From the NCBI GenBank assembly GCA_964402175.1, contig CAYOBN010000036.1:1-45944 (forward strand): a stretch of DNA of 45,944 nt, read 5' to 3'. The DNA comes from JAWKUK01 sp964402175. GTDB lineage: Bacteria > Planctomycetota > UBA1135 > GCA-002686595. Positions 32,840-41,119 of the stretch are shown here, piece after piece. Position numbers and translations under genes: made by a program. The notes below the pieces were generated by a model. It worked only from the letters and a program-made list of their open reading frames with translations. It did not search any database and was not told the origin of the DNA. How positions within the stretch are numbered: the first letter of the stretch is position 1; the number at the start of each line of letters is the position of its first letter.

Positions 32840-34110
32840 CGACGGAGCCTCCTCTGGTCCATCCACTGCACGATGCGCGCTGCGCGCGCGTCCCAAGTGT
32901 GCTCGGGCGCGAGCGCTCGCATGCGCGCCGCACGGCGCGCGCGCTCGGGGCCGTCGGCCAGGAGCCGGCAGATGCCGTCGGCCAGCGCGCGCGAGTCCTC
33001 CGGCGCCACGAAGAGCGCTTCGTCTTCGCCCAGCACTTCGCGCAGGCTCGGCAGATCGCTCGCGACGAGCGGCAGGCCCGCCGCTTTGGCCTCGAACACC
33101 TTCAGCGGCGACGTGTAGCGCGCGCTGATCGCGGGGCTCTTGCGGTTCGGCACGACGCCGACATCCCCCGCCGCGAGGTACAGCGGCACGCTCTCAGCCG
33201 GCTGGAACCCGTCGATGCGCACGTGTTCGAGGCCCGCGGCGTACCGCCGAAGGCGCGACACGTCGGCCTCCATGCCCCCGGCGATGACCACCTGCACGTC
33301 GCTGAGGCGCGGATCGTGGGCGGCGTCGACGAGCACCTCGACCCCTTTCCAGCTCAAGAGTCCGCCGGTGTAAACGACCACGGGCCGCTCGGGATCGAGG
33401 CCGAGCCGCCGGCAGGCTTCGTCGCGCTCGAGCCGCGCTTCGAAGCGCGCGGGGTCGTAGGCATCGTGCGCGATCAAGACCGCGTCGGGCTCCAGCGCTC
33501 GCCCGTGCGCCGCAGCGAGCGTGAGCAGGTCCTCGCGCACTCCGCCGGAGATCGCGATCACGCCGTCGATCGACGGGGCCGCGCGGAGCAGCCAACGGAT
33601 GCGCAGGCGCCCCTCGGGCACGCGGTGCAGCTCGAGAAAGGTGCCAGGACGGCGGCGCAGAAGATCGGCCACCTCGAGCTCGCGGGTCAGGACCAGGTCC
33701 TTCGGCTGGGCCTCGGCGGAGACGAGGGCCGCAGCGCGCCTGGCGAACGACAGCTCTTGCACGCGGGCCGGAACGAACTGCAGGGCCCGCGGGACGCGGT
33801 CGATCCAATCGATCGACGCCGCGGCCCGAACGTCGGGCAACGCCCCCGGCCCGAGCGCATACCGTCGGGCCAGGTCCTGTGAGAACGCAGCGCGCGCGGC
33901 AGTCGCCTGGGCCGAGCCATCGGGCGCAGGCGCGCCCGGATCATCGCGGCGCGCAGCGTGCACCAGGACCGTGGGCAACCCGCGGCGCTCCATCGCGGTC
34001 GCAGCCTGAACCACCTGCAACGACTGCGCCCTGGCCGAAGGCAGGCGCGTATTCGCGACCAGCCACAAGCGCCGCTCGGGCAGACGGGACTTCGAGTCCA
34101 CAGCGTTCAA
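32836..34110 (-). CDS. Glycosyltransferase family 4
   Basis: 424-aa GT4-like enzyme. It opens with RLWLVANTRLPSARAQSLQVVQAATAM, where SAR..S.QV is typical of GTs acting on lipid-linked acceptors. It contains VVVYTGGLLSWKGVEVLVDAA and YTSPLKVFEAKAAGLPLVASD, a variant of the donor-binding motif. The TTG at 34110 overlaps the sulfatase-fold gene stop (TTGA). The sugar specificity cannot be read. Confidence 0.88.
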   Translation of the reverse strand: MNAVDSKSRLPERRLWLVANTRLPSARAQSLQVVQAATAMERRGLPTVLVHAARRDDPGAPAPDGSAQATAARAAFSQDLARRYALGPGALPDVRAAASIDWIDRVPRALQFVPARVQELSFARRAAALVSAEAQPKDLVLTRELEVADLLRRRPGTFLELHRVPEGRLRIRWLLRAAPSIDGVIAISGGVREDLLTLAAAHGRALEPDAVLIAHDAYDPARFEARLERDEACRRLGLDPERPVVVYTGGLLSWKGVEVLVDAAHDPRLSDVQVVIAGGMEADVSRLRRYAAGLEHVRIDGFQPAESVPLYLAAGDVGVVPNRKSPAISARYTSPLKVFEAKAAGLPLVASDLPSLREVLGEDEALFVAPEDSRALADGICRLLADGPERARRAARMRALAPEHTWDARAARIVQWMDQRRLRR

Positions 34111-36215
34111 TCGCCAACGCCTCCGCCGTACCCGAGGCTCTTGAAGAGCTTCTCGTCCGCGATGTCGCGGGCGCTCTTCTGCACCATCTCGTCGCGTACG
34201 GGCAGGCGATCGACGTAGGTCTGCAGCGCGCCGAGCAACTCGCGCGCGCGCTCGACTTCGCTGTCGAAGACGCTCGCGAGCTCGAGCGGATCGCGGGAGA
34301 GGTCGTACAGCTCGGGCCGCTGCAGCTCGGGCGTTGTGCGCGCCTCGGGCGGCGTCGCGAGCATGCGCTCGAACGCGCCAGGCGCGAGCAGCTCGCGGCG
34401 TACGATGAGCTTCCAGCGGTCGTCCTGCACGGCGAGGAAGGTGCCGTTCTCGGCGAACGCATGGGGTCGCGTCGCGCCGCGTGTGCCGCGCAGCAGCGGG
34501 CTGAGGTCGTCGCCGTCGAGGGCATGCACGAGCCGCGGGTCGTCACGCCCGGCGCCGGCGGCTTCGAGGTCCTCGGCCGCGGGGGGCGCCGCGAGCCCCA
34601 TCAAGCCGAGCAGCGTCGGCAGGACGTCCGAGAGCTCCACACGCTCGGGCACGCGCTGGCCGCCCGGCACCTTTGCGGGCCAACGCAGGACCAGCGGGAT
34701 GAGCAGGTTGTCCTGGTACATCCAGTTGTGCTCCCAGAGGCCGTGTTCACCGAGCGATTCGCCGTGGTCGGAAGTCAACACGACGAGCGTATCGTCCAGC
34801 ACACCGAGGCCTTCGAGCTGCGCCAGGAGCCGCCCGATGTCGGCGTCGGCTTGCTCGACACCCGCCAGGTACAGACCGCGGATCTGCTGGATGTCGGCTT
34901 CGTTCGGCGTGTAGAGGCCCTGTTCGATCGCTTCGCGGTGCGACGCGTAGAACGCCGGGAACGGCCCGCGATAGCTCGGATCGAGGTGTTTGGCGCGGAA
35001 CTCCTGCGGCGGGTCGTACGGCGTGTGGGTCGAATACAAGTGCACCAGCGCCATGAAACGCCGGTCTCGATTGCGCGTCAGCCAGCGCTCGGCCTCGCTG
35101 ACGACGAGCTGGCGATCGAGCTTCTGGCGCACCTTGTTGGACAGCAACCAGGGCAGGAGCCCCGAGCGGAACTTCGACCAGCGCGAATGCACATCGACGA
35201 GGTCGTGTCCGACGAGGGCCTCGAAGTACGCATCGAAGCCGCGCAGCAGCCCCGATCCATGCGAGAGCGTGCCGGTCATGAACGCACCGGTCACGAAGTC
35301 CTCGGCCGCGAGCGCGACCCCATCCGTGCGCACGCCGCCTTTCAGCAGCGTAGGCAGCGTCTCGTTGTCCGGCAGCGCGTAACCTGGCGCCATCTTGTTC
35401 AGCCCGTGGCGCCGCGGGACCTTGCCCGTCAAGAGCGAGCCGAAGCTGGGCCACGTGAACGGCGTGTGGACGAGCGCTCGGTCGAACAGCGCGCCTTCAC
35501 GCGCGAGCCGGTCGATGTGCGGCGTGTGCACACGGCTGTCGCCGTAACAGCCCAGTGTGTCGCGGCGCAGCGCGTCGACGACGACGATCAGGACGTTCGG
35601 CAGGTCGCGATTGCGCTCGCTGAGCGCTCCGAGCCCGCTGCTGCGTTGGCTATCGAGGGCGAGGAACGCGCCGCCCGCGGCGATGACGACCGCGACGAGC
35701 GCTTTGGGCCAGCGCGCCGCTTCGATCCGCCGCGCGAGCAAGCGCACAGCGAGCGCGCCGAGACCCAGCCCGAGCACGACGATCACCGCCGCCGCCGCGA
35801 GTCGCCGCGGGTCCGTCGCCGGCAGACCCGGCAGCACCACCGGGCGTGTCCACCAATAGAGCTCGAGCCCGAGGCCGAGCCCGAGCACCGCCCCTGCGCC
35901 GAGACGCCCCGGGCGCGCGGCGCGGGTGAATGGCAAGGCGCGGCCGAGGGCGCCGACCAAGCCGCCGAGCACCGCCCCCACGACCCCGTAGACCGCGCCC
36001 GCGCCGAGCACACACAGCGCGAGCGCAGGGACGTGCCGCAGGGCGGGCAGCTCACGCGTGGCAGCCTCGACGAGCCCGTACGCCTCGACCTGCAAGAGGA
36101 ACAACGAGCCATCCCAGCCGAGCAGGCGCACGGCGCCGACGACGAGTCCCACGGCGACCCCCGCGAGGGCCCCTCCGCGCCAACCGCTTCCTGCACGCAC
36201 GCGCTGGTTCTCCAC
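34107..36215 (-). CDS. Membrane-anchored sulfatase-fold enzyme (LtaS/EptA-like layout)
   Basis: 702-aa protein. Residues 1-190 hold about five predicted transmembrane helices; from about 205 on there is an alkaline-phosphatase/sulfatase-fold domain on the outer side. Metal motifs are VLIVVVDALRRDTLGCYG (208-225) and VVLTSDHGESLGEHGLWEH. The active-site segment is TWPSFGSLLTG (254-264): Thr 254 stands where formylglycine sulfatases have Cys/Ser, and Phe replaces the Arg. This topology and the Thr nucleophile recall LtaS, MdoB and EptA phosphotransferases. It heads an operon with three glycosyltransferases (TTGA junction), so transfer of a phospho-group to the glycan is a reasonable inference. 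The start is a GTG. Confidence 0.85.
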   Translation of the reverse strand: MENQRVRAGSGWRGGALAGVAVGLVVGAVRLLGWDGSLFLLQVEAYGLVEAATRELPALRHVPALALCVLGAGAVYGVVGAVLGGLVGALGRALPFTRAARPGRLGAGAVLGLGLGLELYWWTRPVVLPGLPATDPRRLAAAAVIVVLGLGLGALAVRLLARRIEAARWPKALVAVVIAAGGAFLALDSQRSSGLGALSERNRDLPNVLIVVVDALRRDTLGCYGDSRVHTPHIDRLAREGALFDRALVHTPFTWPSFGSLLTGKVPRRHGLNKMAPGYALPDNETLPTLLKGGVRTDGVALAAEDFVTGAFMTGTLSHGSGLLRGFDAYFEALVGHDLVDVHSRWSKFRSGLLPWLLSNKVRQKLDRQLVVSEAERWLTRNRDRRFMALVHLYSTHTPYDPPQEFRAKHLDPSYRGPFPAFYASHREAIEQGLYTPNEADIQQIRGLYLAGVEQADADIGRLLAQLEGLGVLDDTLVVLTSDHGESLGEHGLWEHNWMYQDNLLIPLVLRWPAKVPGGQRVPERVELSDVLPTLLGLMGLAAPPAAEDLEAAGAGRDDPRLVHALDGDDLSPLLRGTRGATRPHAFAENGTFLAVQDDRWKLIVRRELLAPGAFERMLATPPEARTTPELQRPELYDLSRDPLELASVFDSEVERARELLGALQTYVDRLPVRDEMVQKSARDIADEKLFKSLGYGGGVGD

Positions 36216-36256
36216 GCTGCCAGCCTACCCGCTCGGGTCGGGCCGCCGGTAGCGGT

Positions 36257-36280
36257 CGCGCGGGGAGTCCGCCCCGCGCG
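36257..36280 (-). terminator. Hairpin between DUF4956 gene and the glycan operon
   Basis: A 9-bp perfect GC-only stem (36257-36265 with 36272-36280) with a 6-base loop. A second 6-bp hairpin lies at 36297-36311. Both sit between the DUF4956 stop and the GTG of the next gene on the same strand, and may separate the units. Confidence 0.5.
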
Positions 36281-36330
36281 TCGGGCCGGGACACGGAGGC
36301 CGCTCCGGCCTGCGCTGACCGGCCAGTGGC

Positions 36331-36966
36331 TCAGTCGCGCAAGGGCTGACAGACCGCCGAGCGCACCTCTGGAAACGCCAGCAGTGCGCGCACGAGCGCG
36401 TCGGAGCGCGCTGCGTCGAGCCCGTCGACCGCGATCGACAGGGTCAACGCGCGCGACTTGCCGTCGATCGCGGTCGACTGGACGGTGCCGCGCGCGCGCT
36501 GCTCCTGGATGAGCCGCTCCCAAGGCACCACACCTGGATCGCTGGATGTGAGCACGAGGACGAGCTCGCGCCGCTCGACGTCCAGGTTCCCGCTGCGCTC
36601 GACGAGGACCAGCCCCGCCACGAGCATCGCGAGGATCGCTCCCCCGAGCCCCGCCACGGCCATGCGGTCGTTCCCGATCGCGACGCCCAGGGCCACCGCG
36701 AAGATCACGTACGCCGTGTCCTGCGGATCGCGGATCGAGGTCCGGAAGCGGACGATGGCCAACGTCCCGACCAGCGTGAACGCCGTGGCCATGTTCTCGC
36801 CGACCCCCAGCGTGACCATGGTGATCAGCGGCGTCAGCAACAGCAGCGTCTTGGCGAGCCCAGGGAGGCCGCGACCGGGCGGCCTGGCCCAACGGTACAG
36901 GCCCGCGAGCGCGAGCCCGAGGCCCACCGCGACAACCAGATGCAGCGCCAGATCAGCGAGGGTCAT
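36331..36966 (-). CDS. DUF4956 membrane protein
   Basis: 211-aa protein with about four transmembrane helices in its first 120 residues (ALHLVVAVGLGLALAGL, TLLLLTPLITMVTLGVG, VIFAVALGVAIGN, LGGAILAMLVAGLVLVE). The block ENMATAFTLVGTLAIVRFRTSIRDPQDTAYV is the DUF4956 hallmark. The C-terminal domain is soluble. In other bacteria DUF4956 genes often sit with VTC-type polyphosphate polymerase or CotH genes, which are not seen here. The ATG at 36966 is preceded 9 bases upstream by TATCGT, a possible -10 box. Confidence 0.85.
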   Translation of the reverse strand: MTLADLALHLVVAVGLGLALAGLYRWARPPGRGLPGLAKTLLLLTPLITMVTLGVGENMATAFTLVGTLAIVRFRTSIRDPQDTAYVIFAVALGVAIGNDRMAVAGLGGAILAMLVAGLVLVERSGNLDVERRELVLVLTSSDPGVVPWERLIQEQRARGTVQSTAIDGKSRALTLSIAVDGLDAARSDALVRALLAFPEVRSAVCQPLRD

Positions 36967-36990
36967 GCGGGAGAGACGATACCTGCGCGG

Positions 36991-37013
36991 CGGATTCCGA
37001 CTCCGGAAATCCG
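36991..37013 (-). terminator. Hairpin after the 597-aa gene
   Basis: A 9-bp stem with one bulged A (36991-36999 with 37004-37013) and a 4-base loop, between the stop at 37098 and the DUF4956 start. It is a plausible terminator; it also overlaps the region where a DUF4956 promoter would lie. Confidence 0.45.
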
Positions 37014-37097
37014 GCCGCCCGCCCGGCGCCCTCGACGCCACGGTGTCAGCGACATTACAGACCCACTCCGCCTTGCCCCACGGGCGCGCGGTCGACC

Positions 37098-38891
37098 TCA
37101 CGCCGGTCCGAAACGCGCCTGCACCGAAGGGCCTCGCTGGACCGCGCCAGCGCGCGAGCGGTACACGAGGCCGCGCACGGCGCCCGCCTCCCCGGCGCCG
37201 CGGAGGTGCTCATCCACCGAGAGCCCGTCGCCCTCCAGGCGATAGGTGCGCTCGAGCGCGACGCCCGGCACGCGGGCTCCGTCGCGCCATGCGAGCCCGG
37301 AGTGCAGGACGACGCCGTCGGAGAGGAGCTCCAGCGTCGGGTCGAGGACATGAGCGCTCGACACACGCGCCGAGCCGAACTCGAACGCGCCGCGGCGCAG
37401 GACCTCGAGCGGTGTGCCGACGGCGCGCAGCCGCTCGCCTCGGCGCGCATAAGCGCGCGCGAGCCAACCGGAGAACCGGACCTCACCGCGAATGGCGGCG
37501 CGCGCGCGGGCCAGGTCGAAGCGACCTGCGCGGGCGGTCCACTCACCCAGGAGCGGGCCGCGCGGTCGCGCTACGAAGAGGTCCTCCCCGCTCCGTTTGT
37601 CGTAGCAGCGCAGGAGCCCGGCCCCGCGCGGCGATCCGTGGTGCACGTTCCCCGGCGGGCGCGCGCCGCGGATCCACGCGATCACGGCGCTGTCTTCGAG
37701 TCGGACGAGCTCGGCGTTCTTGAAATGGCGGACATCGATGACGAGGCCGCCCGGGCCGTCCGCAAGCTTCGCGTCTGCAACCGCAAGCTCGCCCAGAGCC
37801 CGCGCCGCCCATGCAGCGTGCGCGGCCCAGAAGACGGCGCACTGGTAGCTGCGGCGTCGCCCCGGTCCGGACAAATGATCCCGCGGCTGGCCCTCCGGCG
37901 AGAGGTGCCGCGCCCACGCGTCGTAGCTGCGGCGCGCGAGCGCCACAAGACTCGGGTCGCCGAAGATGCGCCCTCCCGCCGCCAACGCGTAGACATCGAA
38001 GACGTTCGAAGCCACTTCGTACTCTGCGCCCCAATACCAGGGTTTGGCCTCGATCCCGCCGACCTTCACACCGTTCGGGGCGATGATCCCGCGCAGGAAC
38101 TCGAGGCCAGCGCCGATCTGCATGCGGAACGGCGGCCGCGCAGCGTTGCGGCCGAGGCGCTCCAGCGCATAGAGGAGGAACCCGGTGACCCGCGATTGGT
38201 AGAACGCCGAGACGTCGCCCGAACCAGGGTGACCCGCGCCCTCTTCCAGCGGGTGATAGGGATAGCTCCCGTCACGGTGCTGCAGACCGGAGAGGCGCCC
38301 GGCGCCTTCGCTCACCGTCAGCTCCAGCACGGCATGTCGGCTGATCCGCCACGCGTTGGCCACCCCCGTCAACGCCCAGGCGCTCTGCGCGGGGATGCCT
38401 TTGTCCAGCGCTGCATACCGCAGATAGGTCTGCGCGTGCAGCACGCTCGCGTGGGTGAACGCCTCGCGGTCGGCGGGCTCAAGCTCTGGTCCGAACACCT
38501 GCACGAGCTCCGCGAGCGCGTCGCTGCACGCGCCGCCGTCGATGACGTTGTTCGAGCAGTTGAACGGATCGTGGCGACCAGGGCGGAACGTGAAACAGGT
38601 GCTGTCCCCTTCGCGCTGCAGGTTTTGGACGAGGCGCCGCCCTTGGGTGACCGCCGCGGCCCGCAAGGCCTCCCGGTCCGCGAGCGGATCACGCCGCGCG
38701 AGCTCCGCGGCGAGCACGATCACGTACGCGTTCTTGCCCGTGTGCTCGACGCCGTGCTCCGGACAAACGAGTCGCCCGTCGGCGCCGACATGGGATACGA
38801 GCCAGCGGAAGACGCGCCGCAGCGGCTCGACGAGCGCCTCGGACACCGGATCGACGCTCGGCCCTGCGCTGGTGCTGGACGTCGACTTCAA
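37098..38891 (-). CDS. Uncharacterised 597-aa protein, possible alpha/alpha-toroid glycan-active enzyme
   Basis: I start it at the TTG at 38891 because it overlaps the upstream GT2 stop (TTGA), as elsewhere here; a GTG at 38846 is the alternative. The first 400 residues are helical with repeats typical of (alpha/alpha) barrels (GKNAYVIVLAAELARRDP, FNCSNNVIDGGACSDALAELV, SAFYQSRVTGFLLYALERLG, YEVASNVFDVYALAAGG). The last 200 look beta-rich (ARVPGVALERTYRLEGDGLSVDE). This layout resembles heparinase II/III-type lyases and C5-epimerases, but no catalytic signature is certain. There is no signal peptide. Its coupling to a GT2 points to a glycan role. Confidence 0.72.
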   Translation of the reverse strand: MKSTSSTSAGPSVDPVSEALVEPLRRVFRWLVSHVGADGRLVCPEHGVEHTGKNAYVIVLAAELARRDPLADREALRAAAVTQGRRLVQNLQREGDSTCFTFRPGRHDPFNCSNNVIDGGACSDALAELVQVFGPELEPADREAFTHASVLHAQTYLRYAALDKGIPAQSAWALTGVANAWRISRHAVLELTVSEGAGRLSGLQHRDGSYPYHPLEEGAGHPGSGDVSAFYQSRVTGFLLYALERLGRNAARPPFRMQIGAGLEFLRGIIAPNGVKVGGIEAKPWYWGAEYEVASNVFDVYALAAGGRIFGDPSLVALARRSYDAWARHLSPEGQPRDHLSGPGRRRSYQCAVFWAAHAAWAARALGELAVADAKLADGPGGLVIDVRHFKNAELVRLEDSAVIAWIRGARPPGNVHHGSPRGAGLLRCYDKRSGEDLFVARPRGPLLGEWTARAGRFDLARARAAIRGEVRFSGWLARAYARRGERLRAVGTPLEVLRRGAFEFGSARVSSAHVLDPTLELLSDGVVLHSGLAWRDGARVPGVALERTYRLEGDGLSVDEHLRGAGEAGAVRGLVYRSRAGAVQRGPSVQARFGPA

Positions 38892-39757
38892 CGCTCGAGG
38901 AGCTCCGACAGGCGCGGGCTGGCGACACGGGCGCGCCGCGCGAGGACCTCGCACCCGCGCAAGAGGGGCCCGGCGAACGCTCCGTGGTGCTTCTGGAAGT
39001 AGCGCACGCGGTCCGCTTGCAAGAGCTCGGCGGCGCGGGCGAGCGCGCGCACGCTCGCGCCGCCGTGGTGCACGATCGGCGCGCTCGCGAGGAAACGCAG
39101 TCGGCCGCCGCGATCTTGAATCCGACGCGCCAGATCGACGTCGGAGAAGAACACTTCGAAGCGCTCGTCGAGGCCGCCGAGCGCCTCCCACTCCGCGCGC
39201 TGCAGCATCAGCGCCGAGAGCGGTGGCTGCTCGACGTCCGCGTCGCACGTGTGATCGAACCCGAGCTCGAGGTAACGCAGCGCTTCGCGCGCGCCGATCC
39301 CGAGCGACTCGAGGGGCGTGCCGACGAGCAGCGGCGTGGCGAGCCGCGGCAGGCGCAGACACGAGCGCTCCGTGCGCCCGCCGGGGCTGACGAGCCGCGC
39401 CGCGGCGCCGACGTAGTCCGGCCGCGCCGCGAGGAAACGCGCGAGCTCCAGGACCGACTCGACGGGCGCCTCGGTGTCCTGATCGAGCAGCAGCAGCAAG
39501 TCGCGCCCGCGTACCTCCGCCGCGCCGCGGTTCCAGGCCGCCGCCGGCCCGCGGCGGCTGGCGTGGGCCACGACGCGCACGAACGGGAAGGCCGCGCGCA
39601 CCCGCGCGCCCGCGCCGTCCGTGCTGCCATCGTCGACCACGACGACCCGCGCGCCCGCCGCGGCGGCGGGCGCGAGCCGCGCCACACACGCCGCGAGCCG
39701 CTCGGAGCCATTCCAAGCGGGCACGACGATGCCGAGGCGGGCGAGGAGGTGGGTCAT
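38888..39757 (-). CDS. Glycosyltransferase family 2 (rhamnosyltransferase-like)
   Basis: 289-aa GT-A fold enzyme. The N-terminus LGIVVPAWNGSERLAACV and VVVVDDGSTDG (about 39-49) bind the nucleotide; LLLLLDQDTE supplies the DxD-type metal motif; EVFFSDVDLARRIQDRGGRL matches the GT2 acceptor-side ED/DV region, as in WbbL-type enzymes. The ATG at 39757 is preceded by TAGAGT at 39781-39776 on the minus strand. It is the first gene of the unit, followed by the 597-aa protein with a TTGA overlap, and divergent from the TlpA-like gene. Confidence 0.9.
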   Translation of the reverse strand: MTHLLARLGIVVPAWNGSERLAACVARLAPAAAAGARVVVVDDGSTDGAGARVRAAFPFVRVVAHASRRGPAAAWNRGAAEVRGRDLLLLLDQDTEAPVESVLELARFLAARPDYVGAAARLVSPGGRTERSCLRLPRLATPLLVGTPLESLGIGAREALRYLELGFDHTCDADVEQPPLSALMLQRAEWEALGGLDERFEVFFSDVDLARRIQDRGGRLRFLASAPIVHHGGASVRALARAAELLQADRVRYFQKHHGAFAGPLLRGCEVLARRARVASPRLSELLER

Positions 39758-39810
39758 GGAGGCAACCGCCGCTGCACTCTAGCGTCGCGGCCCCCCGGAC
39801 GTCACGGCGC

Positions 39811-39816
39811 TACCCT
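39811..39816 (+). promoter_or_regulatory. Candidate -10 box of a leaderless TlpA-like gene
   Basis: TACCCT ends six bases before the ATG at 39823, the distance at which transcription would start on the start codon itself. No convincing -35 box is visible. It is one of several TAnnnT boxes so placed in this window. Confidence 0.3.
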
Positions 39817-39822
39817 CTCCAC

Positions 39823-41064
39823 ATGCTGTCCCTCTGCGGCTTTGCACTGTCGGCCCTCCTCGGCGCCGGTCCGATCCAGGGTCATGGTCTCCAGACCACC
39901 GAGCTCCACCGGGCGACGCTGCTGACGCCCGGCGGCGAGCTCGTCTTCGGGCTGCGCACGGTGCTCGGGCAGCCCGTGGTGATCGAGAACGGCCGCGAGA
40001 GCCTGTCGGTCGCCGTCACCCGCGAGGGGGAGCGCCTCCGGCTGAGCATCCCGCCGTACCCTTCGACCCTGACGCTCGACGTCGAAGAGCGCATCGGGGA
40101 CAGCCTACGTGCCCGCGGCGTGTGGACGAAGCCGACCGCCGCGGGTGAACAGACCCTCGAAGCCCGGGTCACCCCTTGGCCGATCCAGATCGAAGCGGGC
40201 CGCGGGACGTACACGCCGGCCTACCCGCTGGCGGGCGCCCCGCTGCAGCTCGACGGCCGCTGGCGCGTCACGTTCGCGGGCGACGAACACCCGGCGGTCG
40301 GCGTCTTCGCGCTGGATCCCGAACGGCCGGGCGAGCTGACGGGGACGTTCCTCACGACCCTCGGCGACTACCGCTACCTCGCGGGGACCGCGCGCGGGGA
40401 CGAGCTGGCGCTGTCGTGTTTCGACGGCGCGCACGCGTTCCTGTTCCGCGCGCGGCTCGACAGCGACGGCACGCTCCAAGGTGACTTCTGGTCCGGCGCC
40501 AAGTGGCACCAGCGCTGGACGGCCGTCCGCGACCCGAACGCTGCGCTGCCCGATGCGTTCACGCTGAGTCGCGCGGCAGCGGGTGTGGAGCTCGGCAAGC
40601 TCACGGCCCTGGCTCTGGACGGGACCCGCGTGGAGCTCGGGACCCAGTTCGGCCGTGCGACCCTCGTGCAGCTCGTCGGGACGTGGTGTCCGAACTGCGG
40701 CGATGCGGCGGCGCTGCTGCGGAGCCTCGGCGAGGCCTACGGAGAGCGCGGGCTGCGGCTCGTCAGCCTCGCTTTCGAACCCGAGGGCGAGCTGGCGCAG
40801 ACACGCGAGCGCGTCGAGGCCTATCGCAAGGCCCGCGGAGTCACATGGCCGGTCCTGCTCGCAGGGTCGCCCGACAAGACCGCCGCACGCGCCGCGTTTC
40901 CGGCGCTCGAGCGGATCCACGCGTACCCCACGACGCTGTTCGTGGACAGCTCGGGCGCGATCCGCGCGGTCTACACGGGCTTCTCGGGTCCAGCGACGGG
41001 CGCCGAGCATACTGCGCTGCAGCAGAGCTTCCGCGCGCACATCGAGCGGCTCCTGGCCGAGTGA
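39823..41064 (+). CDS. Secreted TlpA/ResA-like thioredoxin-fold protein with N-terminal beta domain
   Basis: 413-aa protein. A short signal-like N-terminus (MLSLCGFALSALLGAGPIQG) is followed by about 220 residues of beta-rich sequence of unknown fold (GRWRVTFAGDEHPAVGVFAL, GELTGTFLTTLGDYRYLAGT). The C-terminal third is a TlpA-like redoxin domain with active site WCPNC (Cys 289, Cys 292), LRLVSLAFEPEGE and a cis-Pro loop AYPTTLFVDSSG. Planctomycetes have many such two-domain proteins. It should act as a periplasmic thiol-disulfide oxidoreductase. Both neighbours are on the opposite strand, so it is a single-gene unit. Confidence 0.9.
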   Translation: MLSLCGFALSALLGAGPIQGHGLQTTELHRATLLTPGGELVFGLRTVLGQPVVIENGRESLSVAVTREGERLRLSIPPYPSTLTLDVEERIGDSLRARGVWTKPTAAGEQTLEARVTPWPIQIEAGRGTYTPAYPLAGAPLQLDGRWRVTFAGDEHPAVGVFALDPERPGELTGTFLTTLGDYRYLAGTARGDELALSCFDGAHAFLFRARLDSDGTLQGDFWSGAKWHQRWTAVRDPNAALPDAFTLSRAAAGVELGKLTALALDGTRVELGTQFGRATLVQLVGTWCPNCGDAAALLRSLGEAYGERGLRLVSLAFEPEGELAQTRERVEAYRKARGVTWPVLLAGSPDKTAARAAFPALERIHAYPTTLFVDSSGAIRAVYTGFSGPATGAEHTALQQSFRAHIERLLAE

Positions 41065-41099
41065 GCGCCTCTTCGCTCCGATATCCGCCGATTCAAGGC

Positions 41100-41118
41100 C
41101 GCAGAACGCGCTTCTGCG
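41100..41118. terminator. Terminator hairpin between convergent genes
   Basis: A 7-bp stem (41100-41106 with 41112-41118) with a 5-base loop lies between the TlpA-like stop (41064) and the glycosyltransferase stop, two bases away at 41120. It probably serves both directions. Confidence 0.5.
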
Positions 41119-41119
41119 C

